This document shows positions 5,712-12,947 of a stretch of DNA of 17,076 bases, in pieces. How positions within the stretch are numbered: the first letter of the stretch is position 1; each line of letters starts with the position of its first letter. The notes below the pieces were generated by a model that worked only from the letters and a program-made list of their open reading frames with translations, made no database searches and was not told the DNA's origin. Position numbers and translations under genes: made by a program. Where the stretch lies: positions 1 to 17,076 of the forward strand of contig JBEEMV010000111.1 in NCBI GenBank assembly GCA_041192505.1, given 5' to 3'. This stretch comes from CAIODY01 sp041192505. Lineage in GTDB: Bacteria; Bacteroidota; Bacteroidia; Chitinophagales; CAIODY01.

Positions 5712-7241
5712 ATGAAATCAATTCAAATTAAAAATCATTATTTGCTAATTAGTAGTACAGCAATTTACACGTATTTATTTTGGCACCACTCACTCGGCAT
5801 CAACTTGTTTTTATTTAGCATATTACTAATGTCGTTACTTTTTATAAAACACAAAGCATCGTTTCGAATGCCTTATGTATGGGCAACAATTACTGGTAGT
5901 TTGCTATCGGGTTGTATGGTGGTAATAAATAATTCAACCAATTCAATTGTTGCTCATTTGGTATCTATGGCATTATTAATAGGCTTTGTACATCATGTTC
6001 AATTAAAATCAGCTTTATTTAGTTTGATAGCATTAGTACAAACTTATATTATGTTGCCCAGCAATGCCATTCAAGATTATTTATCTACACATCAAAGCCA
6101 ACGAAGTAAGGCAGGAAGAGTGTTTTATTTTTTAAAGATTACATTAATTCCGTTTATCATCGTAATTGTTTTCGCTGTTTTATATTCTATTTCCAATTCA
6201 GTATTTGCTGATTTTATTGGCAACTTTATTTCTACAATTTTCAATTTTATTGCAAATATTTTCGAATACATTTCGTTTAGTATGTTGCTCTTTTCATTAG
6301 GTGGAATGCTGATTGTAGGCGGCGTTATCTATAAACATAATTCATCAAAAGTAGAAGAAGAAGAAATTTCTGAAAATGAATTTATTGTTCGCAAACGCAA
6401 AATCCATTTTTTTAACAAAGCTATTAATGCGCTAACTAAAGAATATCGAATAGCTATTTTGATGTTGTTTTTTGTGAATGTATTAGTGCTGATTTTAAAT
6501 TGTATTGATATAAAATATTTGTGGTTTGGTTTTGAGCATAAAGCTGGATTTTGTTTTAAAGATTTTGTTCATGAAGGCACCGAATTATTAATAGTTAGTA
6601 TCATTTTAGCAATCTTAATTGTGATTTATTATTTTAGAAATAATCTAAACTTTTATCCCAACAATAAATGGCTTAAGCTGCTGGCTAATTTGTGGATGAT
6701 TCAAAATTTAATTCTTGTAATTTCGGTTGGCTTGCGCAATTATTATTACATCTACATTCATGCGTTGGCATATAAACGAATCGGAGTTTTTTTCTTTTTG
6801 ATTTTAGTTGCTGTTGGGTTAGTTACCATGCTGATAAAAATTAATCAAAAGCGTTCGGCATATTTTCTTTTGCGAATTAATAGTTGGTCGGTGTATATAT
6901 TATTATTGATTTTGAGTTGTATTAATTGGGATGAAACCATTGTTCAATTCAATATTAATCATTGGAATAAAAAAGATGTTGATGTTGATTTTTATTACGA
7001 ATTAAGCCCACGAGTTTCGTATTATTTATATGAACATTTGCCAACCATTAAAGAACAAATAGATGGCAATCAAAATGAAAATCATAGATGGATGGAAAAT
7101 ACATCAATCGAAATTTTTGAATCACAATTAATAAAACGAATGAAAAATTATATCCACGATACTTCTCAAAATTCATGGCAATCATGGAATTACGCTGATG
7201 AAAAATCGAAAATTAAAATTTCAAAAATTATTGCGCCATGA
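5712..7241 (+). CDS. DUF4173-type polytopic membrane protein
   Basis: A 509-residue protein with about ten to twelve hydrophobic segments. A central polar linker rich in Glu and basic residues (about 211-233) separates an N-terminal membrane half from a C-terminal half. The C-terminal half carries the signature that I associate with DUF4173 (formerly within DUF4153): FRNNLNFYPNNKWLKLLANLW, NLILVISVGLRNYYYI, and LAYKRIGVFFFL, followed by a helix pair and a hydrophilic tail (about 410-509). DUF4173 proteins are uncharacterised and frequently neighbour winged-helix regulators. It starts 1 nt after the previous stop and shares a 4-nt ATGA overlap with the next gene. The family call is good; the function is unknown. 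Confidence 0.82.
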   Translation: MKSIQIKNHYLLISSTAIYTYLFWHHSLGINLFLFSILLMSLLFIKHKASFRMPYVWATITGSLLSGCMVVINNSTNSIVAHLVSMALLIGFVHHVQLKSALFSLIALVQTYIMLPSNAIQDYLSTHQSQRSKAGRVFYFLKITLIPFIIVIVFAVLYSISNSVFADFIGNFISTIFNFIANIFEYISFSMLLFSLGGMLIVGGVIYKHNSSKVEEEEISENEFIVRKRKIHFFNKAINALTKEYRIAILMLFFVNVLVLILNCIDIKYLWFGFEHKAGFCFKDFVHEGTELLIVSIILAILIVIYYFRNNLNFYPNNKWLKLLANLWMIQNLILVISVGLRNYYYIYIHALAYKRIGVFFFLILVAVGLVTMLIKINQKRSAYFLLRINSWSVYILLLILSCINWDETIVQFNINHWNKKDVDVDFYYELSPRVSYYLYEHLPTIKEQIDGNQNENHRWMENTSIEIFESQLIKRMKNYIHDTSQNSWQSWNYADEKSKIKISKIIAP

Positions 7242-7924
7242 AACCAATCATTAAAACAATCCTCATATTAACCTTATTTGCCATTGCTATGGGTTTTTTA
7301 GAAACGGCTGTGGTAGTGTATTTACGGGCATTGTATTATCCCAACGGATTTGATTTTCCAATGGTTGAAACCAGTAATTTAGTATTAAAAACAGAATTGC
7401 TTCGTGAATTTGCCACCTTAATTATGTTGTTAACCATTGGTATTTTAGTGGGCAAAAATTTTGCTCAACGCTTTGTTTTCTTTCTATACAGCTTTGCCAT
7501 TTGGGATTTATTTTACTACATTTTTTTAAAATATTTATTGAATTGGCCAGCTTCATTTTTTACTTGGGATATTTTATTTTTATTGCCAATGCCTTGGTAT
7601 GGGCCAGTTTTAGCGCCATGTATTATTTCAATTAGTATGATTTTTTTTACATTTTTAATCATTCATTTGCAACAAAAAAATATTGTAATAAAATTTAATC
7701 GTTTCGATTGGTTAATGATGATTTGTGCCAGCTTAATTTTTATAGCATCGTTTACTTCAGAATTTATACGGTGGTTTATTTCAGGTAATCATACAATAAA
7801 CACTATGGGTTTCGAGTTTATACCACAGCATTATAATTGGTATGTATTTGCCATAGCCCAAATACTTTTATTAACCGATTTTGTATGGATTTATAAAAGG
7901 CATAAATCGAATTTAAATTATTAA
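7238..7924 (+). CDS. Conserved membrane protein (six helices, unknown)
   Basis: The 228-residue product has about six hydrophobic segments. Conserved-looking stretches are MGFLETAVVVYLRALYYP (about 18-35), LLREFATLIMLLTIGILVG (about 53-71), then WDLFYYIFLKYLLNWPASFF and TWDILFLLPMPWYGPVLAPC (about 88-127). These match, from memory, an uncharacterised integral membrane family seen in Planctomycetes and Bacteroidota with E-T-A-V-V-V-Y-L-R near the start and W-D-I-L-F-L-x-P-x-P-W later. The acidic and Trp residues inside helices suggest a conserved pocket. The start overlaps the stop of the DUF4173 gene by 4 nt, so it is the last gene of the operon. No enzymatic role is evident. Confidence 0.78.
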   Translation: MKPIIKTILILTLFAIAMGFLETAVVVYLRALYYPNGFDFPMVETSNLVLKTELLREFATLIMLLTIGILVGKNFAQRFVFFLYSFAIWDLFYYIFLKYLLNWPASFFTWDILFLLPMPWYGPVLAPCIISISMIFFTFLIIHLQQKNIVIKFNRFDWLMMICASLIFIASFTSEFIRWFISGNHTINTMGFEFIPQHYNWYVFAIAQILLLTDFVWIYKRHKSNLNY

Positions 7925-7926
7925 CC

Positions 7927-7934
7927 TATCTTTG
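7927..7934 (+). promoter_or_regulatory. -7 box before panD
   Basis: TATCTTTG matches TAnnTTTG and lies 17 nt before the panD ATG, just after the previous stop at 7924. No clear TTG -33 element is seen 18-20 nt upstream, so the promoter is plausible but incomplete. Confidence 0.4.
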
Positions 7935-7951
7935 AAGCGTATCAATATTTT

Positions 7952-8296
7952 ATGCAAATAGAAATTTTAAAATCGAAGATTCATAGAGCAACCGTAACCG
8001 ATGCTAATTTGAATTATGTAGGCAGTATTACAATTGACGAAGCGCTAATGGAAGCAGCTAATTTAATTGAAAACGAAAAAGTGCAAGTAGTTAATAATAA
8101 TAATGGCGAACGCCTTGAAACCTACGTGATTAAAGGCGAACGCAATAGTGGTGTAATCTGCTTGAATGGTGCCGCAGCCCGTAAAGTACAACCAGGCGAT
8201 ATTGTAATAATTGTGGGTTATGCTTTAATGGATTTTGAAGCGGCTAAACAATTTAAGCCATCTGTTATTTTTCCGGATTCAAAAAATAAAATTTAG
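7952..8296 (+). CDS. panD: Aspartate 1-decarboxylase
   Basis: A 114-residue enzyme making beta-alanine from L-aspartate for pantothenate and CoA synthesis, in the cytoplasm as a homotetramer. The chain is a self-cleaving proenzyme: the Gly24-Ser25 site is present in YVGSITID, where cleavage turns Ser25 into the catalytic pyruvoyl group. Other conserved residues are in place: Lys9, His11, Arg54, Thr57 and Tyr58 (in RLETYVIKGERNSG), and the LNGAAARKVQPGD turn. Length is slightly below that of the E. coli enzyme, with the usual variable C-terminus. No panB, panC or panM is adjacent. The next gene starts 1 nt after the stop, so panD heads a three-gene rightward set. Confidence 0.96.
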   Translation: MQIEILKSKIHRATVTDANLNYVGSITIDEALMEAANLIENEKVQVVNNNNGERLETYVIKGERNSGVICLNGAAARKVQPGDIVIIVGYALMDFEAAKQFKPSVIFPDSKNKI

Positions 8297-8297
8297 A

Positions 8298-9305
8298 ATG
8301 AATAAAACTGCAAAATCAGTTATTCAGTTTTCAGCTTTTCTGATATTAGGAATCGGGATTGTGTGGTTCATATTTCATAATATGAGTGATGAACAAATTG
8401 CACAATGCAAAAATGCTTTGCTAAATGCAAATCCGTTTTTAATTATATTGGCTTTTTGCTGTGGATTGATGGCACATTTTGTTAGAGCATTACGTTGGAA
8501 AATATTGATGGAGCCAATGGGCTATAAACCCACCGCAGCAAATACTTATGCCGCAGTGTTGATAGGCTATTTAGCCAATTTAGCTTTTCCAAGATTAGGC
8601 GAAGTATCACGATGTGGTGTACTAACTAAATACGAAAATATTCCGTTTGAAAAAAGTTTCGGAACGGTGATAGCCGAACGCATTTTTGATATGGCTTGTT
8701 GGCTTTTTTTAGTAGCCATTACAGTATTAATTGAGTTTGATAGAATGTATGCTTATTTTAAAACTACAATAGTTGATTCGGCAGTAGCCAAATTTCAAAA
8801 TGCAGGAAACATGAAATGGATAATTATTGCTGTATTGATGATAGGAGCAGTAGTTGGCTTTGTTGTTATCAAAAAAATTATTTCAAAAAATAATAAAATT
8901 AAAGGTTTTGTTGAAGGTTTAGTAAGTGGTTTAAAAGCCATTTTAAATTTAAAACGAAAAGGCATTTTTATTTTTTATACCATTTTACTTTGGGGTATGT
9001 ATTTGTTTACTCAATACCTTGGTTTGCTATGCGTAAAAGAAACATCGCACCTAACTATTTTTGCAGCATTAAGCTGTATGACGTTGGGTAGCTTTGGATT
9101 TATACTGCCCACACAAGGCGGCTTGGGCGGTTATCATGCCATTATTCCACAAGTTTTAAAATTGTATAATATACCCGAAGGTATTGGCTTAGCATCGGCT
9201 TGGGTAAATTGGGGCGTAGGGCAAATTGCAATTATTATTGGCGGCTTTTTATCGTTTCTGTTGTTACCTTTTATCAATAAAAATAAAAAACATGAGCACA
9301 TTTGA
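8298..9305 (+). CDS. Flippase-like / LPG synthase TM-domain protein
   Basis: I start at 8298 (MNKTAKSVIQF), 1 nt after the panD stop; the longer frame from 8235 would lie inside panD. The 335-residue protein has about eight hydrophobic segments and the family hallmarks of PF03706 (UPF0104, lysylphosphatidylglycerol synthase TM region): ALRWKILMEPMG (about 66-77), the long segment Y-L-A-N-L-A-F-P-R-L-G-E-V-S-R (about 93-107), AERIFDMACW, and PTQGGLGGYHAI with GLASAWVNWG near the C-terminus. There is no aminoacyltransferase domain, so it is more likely a lipid-handling or flippase-like membrane protein than a true MprF. Its last 14 nt overlap the epimerase gene. Confidence 0.88.
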   Translation: MNKTAKSVIQFSAFLILGIGIVWFIFHNMSDEQIAQCKNALLNANPFLIILAFCCGLMAHFVRALRWKILMEPMGYKPTAANTYAAVLIGYLANLAFPRLGEVSRCGVLTKYENIPFEKSFGTVIAERIFDMACWLFLVAITVLIEFDRMYAYFKTTIVDSAVAKFQNAGNMKWIIIAVLMIGAVVGFVVIKKIISKNNKIKGFVEGLVSGLKAILNLKRKGIFIFYTILLWGMYLFTQYLGLLCVKETSHLTIFAALSCMTLGSFGFILPTQGGLGGYHAIIPQVLKLYNIPEGIGLASAWVNWGVGQIAIIIGGFLSFLLLPFINKNKKHEHI

Positions 9306-9702
9306 TAAGATAGAACATATTGGTATTGCGGTAAAAAATTTAGAAGCCAGCAATCAGCTTTTTGCTAAAATATTAAATACCGAACATTATAAAACCGAAG
9401 AGGTAGCATCGGAAGGTGTTAGAACATCTTTTTTTAAAACAGGCGAAAATAAAATTGAATTGCTGGAAGCAACCCATGCTGATAGCCCCATTGCAAAATT
9501 TTTAGAAAAAAAAGGCGAAGGAATTCATCATATAGCATTCGGTGTAAAAGATATAAAAGCCGAAATGCAACGCTTAAAGGCAGAAGGCTGTCTATTACTT
9601 AATGAAGAACCAAAATTAGGAGCTGATAATAAGTTAGTGTGTTTTATCCATCCTAAATCTTCAAACGGTGTTTTAATTGAATTGTGTCAGGATACAAATT
9701 AA
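9292..9702 (+). CDS. mce: Methylmalonyl-CoA epimerase
   Basis: The start at 9292 (MSTFDKIEHIGIAV) is the family start; the longer frame from 9226 lies in the previous gene. The 136-residue protein is a vicinal-oxygen-chelate enzyme with two beta-alpha-beta-beta-beta modules. It interconverts (S)- and (R)-methylmalonyl-CoA, linking propionyl-CoA carboxylation with the B12-dependent mutase. Metal-ligand positions are visible: His9 in IEHIGIAV, Glu56 in KIELLEA, His79/80 in GIHHIAFGV, and Glu130 in GVLIELCQ. Mutase and carboxylase genes are not in this window. The 14-nt overlap suggests co-expression with the upstream membrane gene, probably without functional linkage. Confidence 0.93.
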   Translation: MSTFDKIEHIGIAVKNLEASNQLFAKILNTEHYKTEEVASEGVRTSFFKTGENKIELLEATHADSPIAKFLEKKGEGIHHIAFGVKDIKAEMQRLKAEGCLLLNEEPKLGADNKLVCFIHPKSSNGVLIELCQDTN

Positions 9703-9825
9703 CATAACATAGTTTGTATCTTACAAGTTGAAAGGCGAAAGAACATTGAAATTTAAGGCTACTTTTCGGATTAATTTTTCTATAACTTTTATTTGTTTTT
9801 GTAAAACAAAAATCTTTTTGCCAGT

Positions 9826-10224
9826 ATGAAATCCAAAAAATCATTAGTAGTAATCTTAGCCTACATTGCAGCGGCTTTATTCATTTTTAATGGAATATGC
9901 AAGATATTTAATCTATTCGAAATGGTAGACTTTTTAGCTAAAATGAACTTTTCAAGAATTGCAGCCATTGTAATTGGTATATTAGAAATAGCTGGTGCAA
10001 TTGGATTATTAATTCCATCATCAAGAGCCACCATAAGTTTTTTGTTGATACTTTTAGTAGTAGGTGCAATTGGTTCAGAAATAGGAGCAGGGTTTGATAT
10101 GTTAAAAATATTGCCACCAGCAGGGGTATTTGTGCTATTAGCTGCCATAGCTTATTATGATAACATGATAGCTGCCGAAGAAGAAGAAGAAGAAATAGAG
10201 CATAGATATGACGAAGTAAAATAA
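9826..10224 (+). CDS. DoxX-like four-helix membrane protein
   Basis: The 132-residue product has four hydrophobic segments (about 8-25, 45-64, 68-87 and 93-111) and an acidic C-terminal tail with a run of six Glu. Spacing of the helices, the N-G-x-x-K-I turn after helix 1 (FNGICKIFNL, about 21-30), the GILEIAGAIGLL segment (about 51-62) and the PPAGVFVLLAAIAYY helix match the DoxX/DoxD-like membrane family. Members are linked to redox or thiol balance in some bacteria, but small ones such as this are uncharacterised. It is a single-gene unit closed by a strong terminator 20 nt downstream. Confidence 0.8.
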   Translation: MKSKKSLVVILAYIAAALFIFNGICKIFNLFEMVDFLAKMNFSRIAAIVIGILEIAGAIGLLIPSSRATISFLLILLVVGAIGSEIGAGFDMLKILPPAGVFVLLAAIAYYDNMIAAEEEEEEIEHRYDEVK

Positions 10225-10244
10225 TTTTAAACCACTGATATTTT

Positions 10245-10270
10245 AAAGCACCTTTTGGGGTGCTTTTTTT
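10245..10270 (+). terminator. Intrinsic terminator after the DoxX-like gene
   Basis: An 8-bp stem AAAGCACC / GGTGCTTT (10245-10252 and 10259-10266) with a 6-nt loop runs directly into seven Ts (10264-10270). This is a textbook rho-independent terminator, 20 nt after the stop at 10224, and separates the DoxX-like gene from the next promoter. Confidence 0.9.
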
Positions 10271-10320
10271 ATTTACAAATTTACCTATCAAATAGCTTCT
10301 TAATACTTCAATTCTTTAAC

Positions 10321-10328
10321 TATTTTTG
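10321..10328 (+). promoter_or_regulatory. -7 box before the mannose-1-phosphate guanylyltransferase gene
   Basis: TATTTTTG matches TAnnTTTG and lies 8 nt before the ATG at 10337, implying a very short leader. No exact TTG is found at the -33 distance. Confidence 0.35.
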
Positions 10329-10336
10329 CCAACAGA

Positions 10337-11416
10337 ATGAATACAAATAATTACGTAATAATTATGGCAGGCGGCATTGGTAGCCGTTTTTGGCCAGTTA
10401 GCCGAAATAACCACCCAAAGCAGTTTTTAGATTTTTTAGGTACGGGCAAATCGTTGTTGCAACTTACTGTTGATCGTTATGCAGCATTGTGTCCACCCGA
10501 GCAAGTTTATATTGTAACCAATGAAATATATGCTGATTTAATAAAATTGCAATTGCCCGATTTTAAAGATGAGCAAGTATTGTACGAACCTATGCGCAAA
10601 AATACAGCGCCATGTATTGCTTATGCATCTTTAAAAATTTCATTAAAAAACCCTAAAGCAAATATTATTGTAGCCGCTGCCGACCATTTTATTGTAAAAG
10701 AAAATGTGTATCACGAAGTAGTACGAAAAGGTTTGGAACATGTATCCAAACATAATCATTTAGTAACCTTGGGTATACAGCCTACAAGACCTGATACAGG
10801 CTACGGCTATATTCAATACATGGAAGAAAACGAAGGCGGTATTCATAAAGTAAAAACATTTTTCGAAAAACCTGATAAAGATTTGGCTATTCAGTTTATT
10901 AAAACAGGCGAATTTTTATGGAATAGCGGCATGTTTATTTTTAATGTAAAATCTATCATTAAAGCTTTTGAGCAATTGCTGCCCGAAGTATTTGAAGCTT
11001 TTGCAGGGTACGAAAAAAAGCTATATACAAAAGATGAAAAGAAATTTATCGAACATGCTTATACGCTTTGCACCAATGTATCTATAGATGTGGGTGTGAT
11101 GGAAAAAGCATCTAACGTAAGGGTTATTCCTGCCAGCTTTGGATGGAGCGATGTAGGCACTTGGGCTTCATTGTATGAATTAACAGAACACGATTATCAT
11201 GGTAATTCGGTATCGGGTAAAAATGTGATGATGTATGATGCACAAAATAATATTGTAAATGTGCCAGATAAAAAATTAGTAATTTTGCAAGGCTTAGATA
11301 ATTATATAGTGGTAGATACACCCGATGCATTATTGATTTGCGAAAAAAACCAAGAGCAAAAAATAAAGGATTTTACAGCCGATGTAAAACGAATGAAAGG
11401 CGATAAATTTTTGTAG
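10337..11416 (+). CDS. manC: Mannose-1-phosphate guanylyltransferase (monofunctional)
   Basis: The 359-residue enzyme makes GDP-mannose from mannose-1-phosphate and GTP for surface polysaccharide synthesis. It shows the nucleotidyltransferase start A-G-G-I-G-S-R (11-17) with FWPVSR and HPKQFLD, the EPMRKNTAPC loop (about 84-93), the metal-binding Asp116 in AAADHF, RPDTGYGYI (151-159), FFEKP (175-179) and LWNSGMF (194-200), and VSIDVGVMEKA further on. The length shows that it lacks the C-terminal phosphomannose isomerase domain of bifunctional ManC proteins. Its last codons (KGDKFL and stop) recur as a 26-bp copy at 16316-16341. It follows a strong terminator and is transcribed alone. Confidence 0.95.
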   Translation: MNTNNYVIIMAGGIGSRFWPVSRNNHPKQFLDFLGTGKSLLQLTVDRYAALCPPEQVYIVTNEIYADLIKLQLPDFKDEQVLYEPMRKNTAPCIAYASLKISLKNPKANIIVAAADHFIVKENVYHEVVRKGLEHVSKHNHLVTLGIQPTRPDTGYGYIQYMEENEGGIHKVKTFFEKPDKDLAIQFIKTGEFLWNSGMFIFNVKSIIKAFEQLLPEVFEAFAGYEKKLYTKDEKKFIEHAYTLCTNVSIDVGVMEKASNVRVIPASFGWSDVGTWASLYELTEHDYHGNSVSGKNVMMYDAQNNIVNVPDKKLVILQGLDNYIVVDTPDALLICEKNQEQKIKDFTADVKRMKGDKFL

Positions 11417-11420
11417 GGAA
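11395..11420 (+). repeat. manC 3'-end repeat, copy 1
   Basis: The 26 bp covering the last six codons and stop of manC plus four following bases recur at 16316-16341 with one mismatch. The difference (AAA versus AAG in the Lys codon of GDKFL) is silent. Outside the 26 bp the flanks diverge. It could be one side of an insertion boundary. Confidence 0.7.
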
Positions 11421-11519
11421 GATTGATTTATAAATTTATGGTTGTAGTATTTTTTTCTTAAAATGTATTTTGTTCATTTTAAATACAACGTTTTGTGTAA
11501 TTATTTCATCTTTCTATCT

Positions 11520-12947
11520 ATGAAAAAAACAATACTATTTTTATCTTTAATTATACTGATAACAAATGTATCAGCTCAAGATAATAGGTGTTCAACCATC
11601 ATGAGCCAAAAGCAAAAGGATTGGTTAGATTATTATCAAAGGAATGAGGTTTTATTTAAAGCCAAAAGTGGTGTAAAATATATTCCAATAAAAGCACACA
11701 TTGCGCATCAAGTTGACAGCGCTACTATCATTACAATACAAGATGTACTATTAAGTATTTGTGATTTGAATACTGCATACGACTCTGCAAATATTCAATT
11801 TTATTTAATCCCAACTATCGACAGAATTTATAATACTACATTCTATAATACCCCAACCTTAAATAGTTGGAATACCGCCTCCATAATGGGAATGCATAAT
11901 GTAAATAATGCCTTAAATATTTATTATGTAAACTATCCTGGAGCATGCGGATATTACAATTCAGTAAATGATGCAGTAGTAATTACCAAAGCTTGTATTT
12001 TAGGGCATAGTTTAGCCCATAATGTTGGACATTTATTTTCATTACCTCATACATTTCAAGGACAGTCATTTGCTGATTGTTCAGGTAATACTGTTGCACC
12101 AAGTAATTTTGAGAAAATGGATGGTAGTAATTGTTATGCTGTAGCTGATAAATTTTGTGATACACCTCCTGATTACTATGACAATAGTTTTTGTGCCAAC
12201 TATTGCCATTATCGTGATGCAGATAGTGTATTAATTACACCTGATTCAACTCTTGTAATGTCTCTTTCAAATTGTGCTACAAGATTTTCAAATGAACAAA
12301 TTGCAGCCATGAATGCTGATTTAAATTCAGCAGGGTTACATCCACAATTAAATAGCTTATTTACATTTAATAAAGTAATTTTAAGTTCAACAAAACCATT
12401 ATCTCCTGATACTTTAGTTTATGTAACTGGTAATTATATTATATTCAAATGGCGAAAAGTGGCTAATGCAGAGCATTACGTCATTAATGTTGATTATGGG
12501 TTTGATTTAATTACACCAACTGCTGATACTTTTTTTATTTATCAAGGCAGTGATTTAAATGTTGGTGTAGCTTATAGATGGAGAGTAAAGCCAATAGCAA
12601 CGGGTAATTTGTGTGAGAATTTTAGCAGTACACAAGCTATTTTCATTGCTTCTGCATATACTGGCTTTGAATCAATAATTAATAATAAAGTTGAAATAAG
12701 ATTATTTCCTAATCCAGTTATTAAAAATAAAATTGCAACTTTATTAATAAATTCTACAGTAAATAATGAAAATATTGAAATAGAAATTTACAACAATTTA
12801 GGAGAAAGGAAGGCAATTGAAAAACGCAATTTGCAGCAAGGTGAAAACTATTGGAATTTTACTTTTAAAGATTATCCATCAGGCGTATATGTTATGAAAG
12901 TTGTTGGAGATAATTTTAATTCACAAATAAAATTTATAATAGATTAA
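11520..12947 (+). CDS. Secreted M43-like protein with degenerate active site, T9SS substrate
   Basis: The start at 11520 gives a signal peptide (KKTILFLSLIILITNVSAQ), while the frame from 11463 adds an unlikely 19-residue leader. The 475-residue protein has an M43/pappalysin-like metalloprotease domain (about 21-290), a fibronectin-type-III-like domain (about 305-395) and a C-terminal T9SS type A sorting domain beginning LFPNP (about 399). The zinc site should read HExxHxxGxxH; here it is HNVGHLFSLPH (167-177). The three His are kept, but the catalytic Glu is Asn168, and the Met-turn reads VMSLS where family members usually have FMSYF. It is probably a catalytically dead, metal-binding surface protein. 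Its stop overlaps the M1 peptidase ATG by 1 nt. Confidence 0.85.
   Translation: MKKTILFLSLIILITNVSAQDNRCSTIMSQKQKDWLDYYQRNEVLFKAKSGVKYIPIKAHIAHQVDSATIITIQDVLLSICDLNTAYDSANIQFYLIPTIDRIYNTTFYNTPTLNSWNTASIMGMHNVNNALNIYYVNYPGACGYYNSVNDAVVITKACILGHSLAHNVGHLFSLPHTFQGQSFADCSGNTVAPSNFEKMDGSNCYAVADKFCDTPPDYYDNSFCANYCHYRDADSVLITPDSTLVMSLSNCATRFSNEQIAAMNADLNSAGLHPQLNSLFTFNKVILSSTKPLSPDTLVYVTGNYIIFKWRKVANAEHYVINVDYGFDLITPTADTFFIYQGSDLNVGVAYRWRVKPIATGNLCENFSSTQAIFIASAYTGFESIINNKVEIRLFPNPVIKNKIATLLINSTVNNENIEIEIYNNLGERKAIEKRNLQQGENYWNFTFKDYPSGVYVMKVVGDNFNSQIKFIID

Noticed and set aside
8235..8297. Upstream extension of the flippase-like gene into panD
   Set aside because: The 21 extra residues overlap panD and are not membrane-protein-like; the ATG at 8298 just after the panD stop fits the family start.
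9861..10291. Long minus-strand frames opposite the DoxX-like gene
   Set aside because: They are shadows of a clear four-helix membrane gene; low-complexity antisense of hydrophobic codons explains their length.
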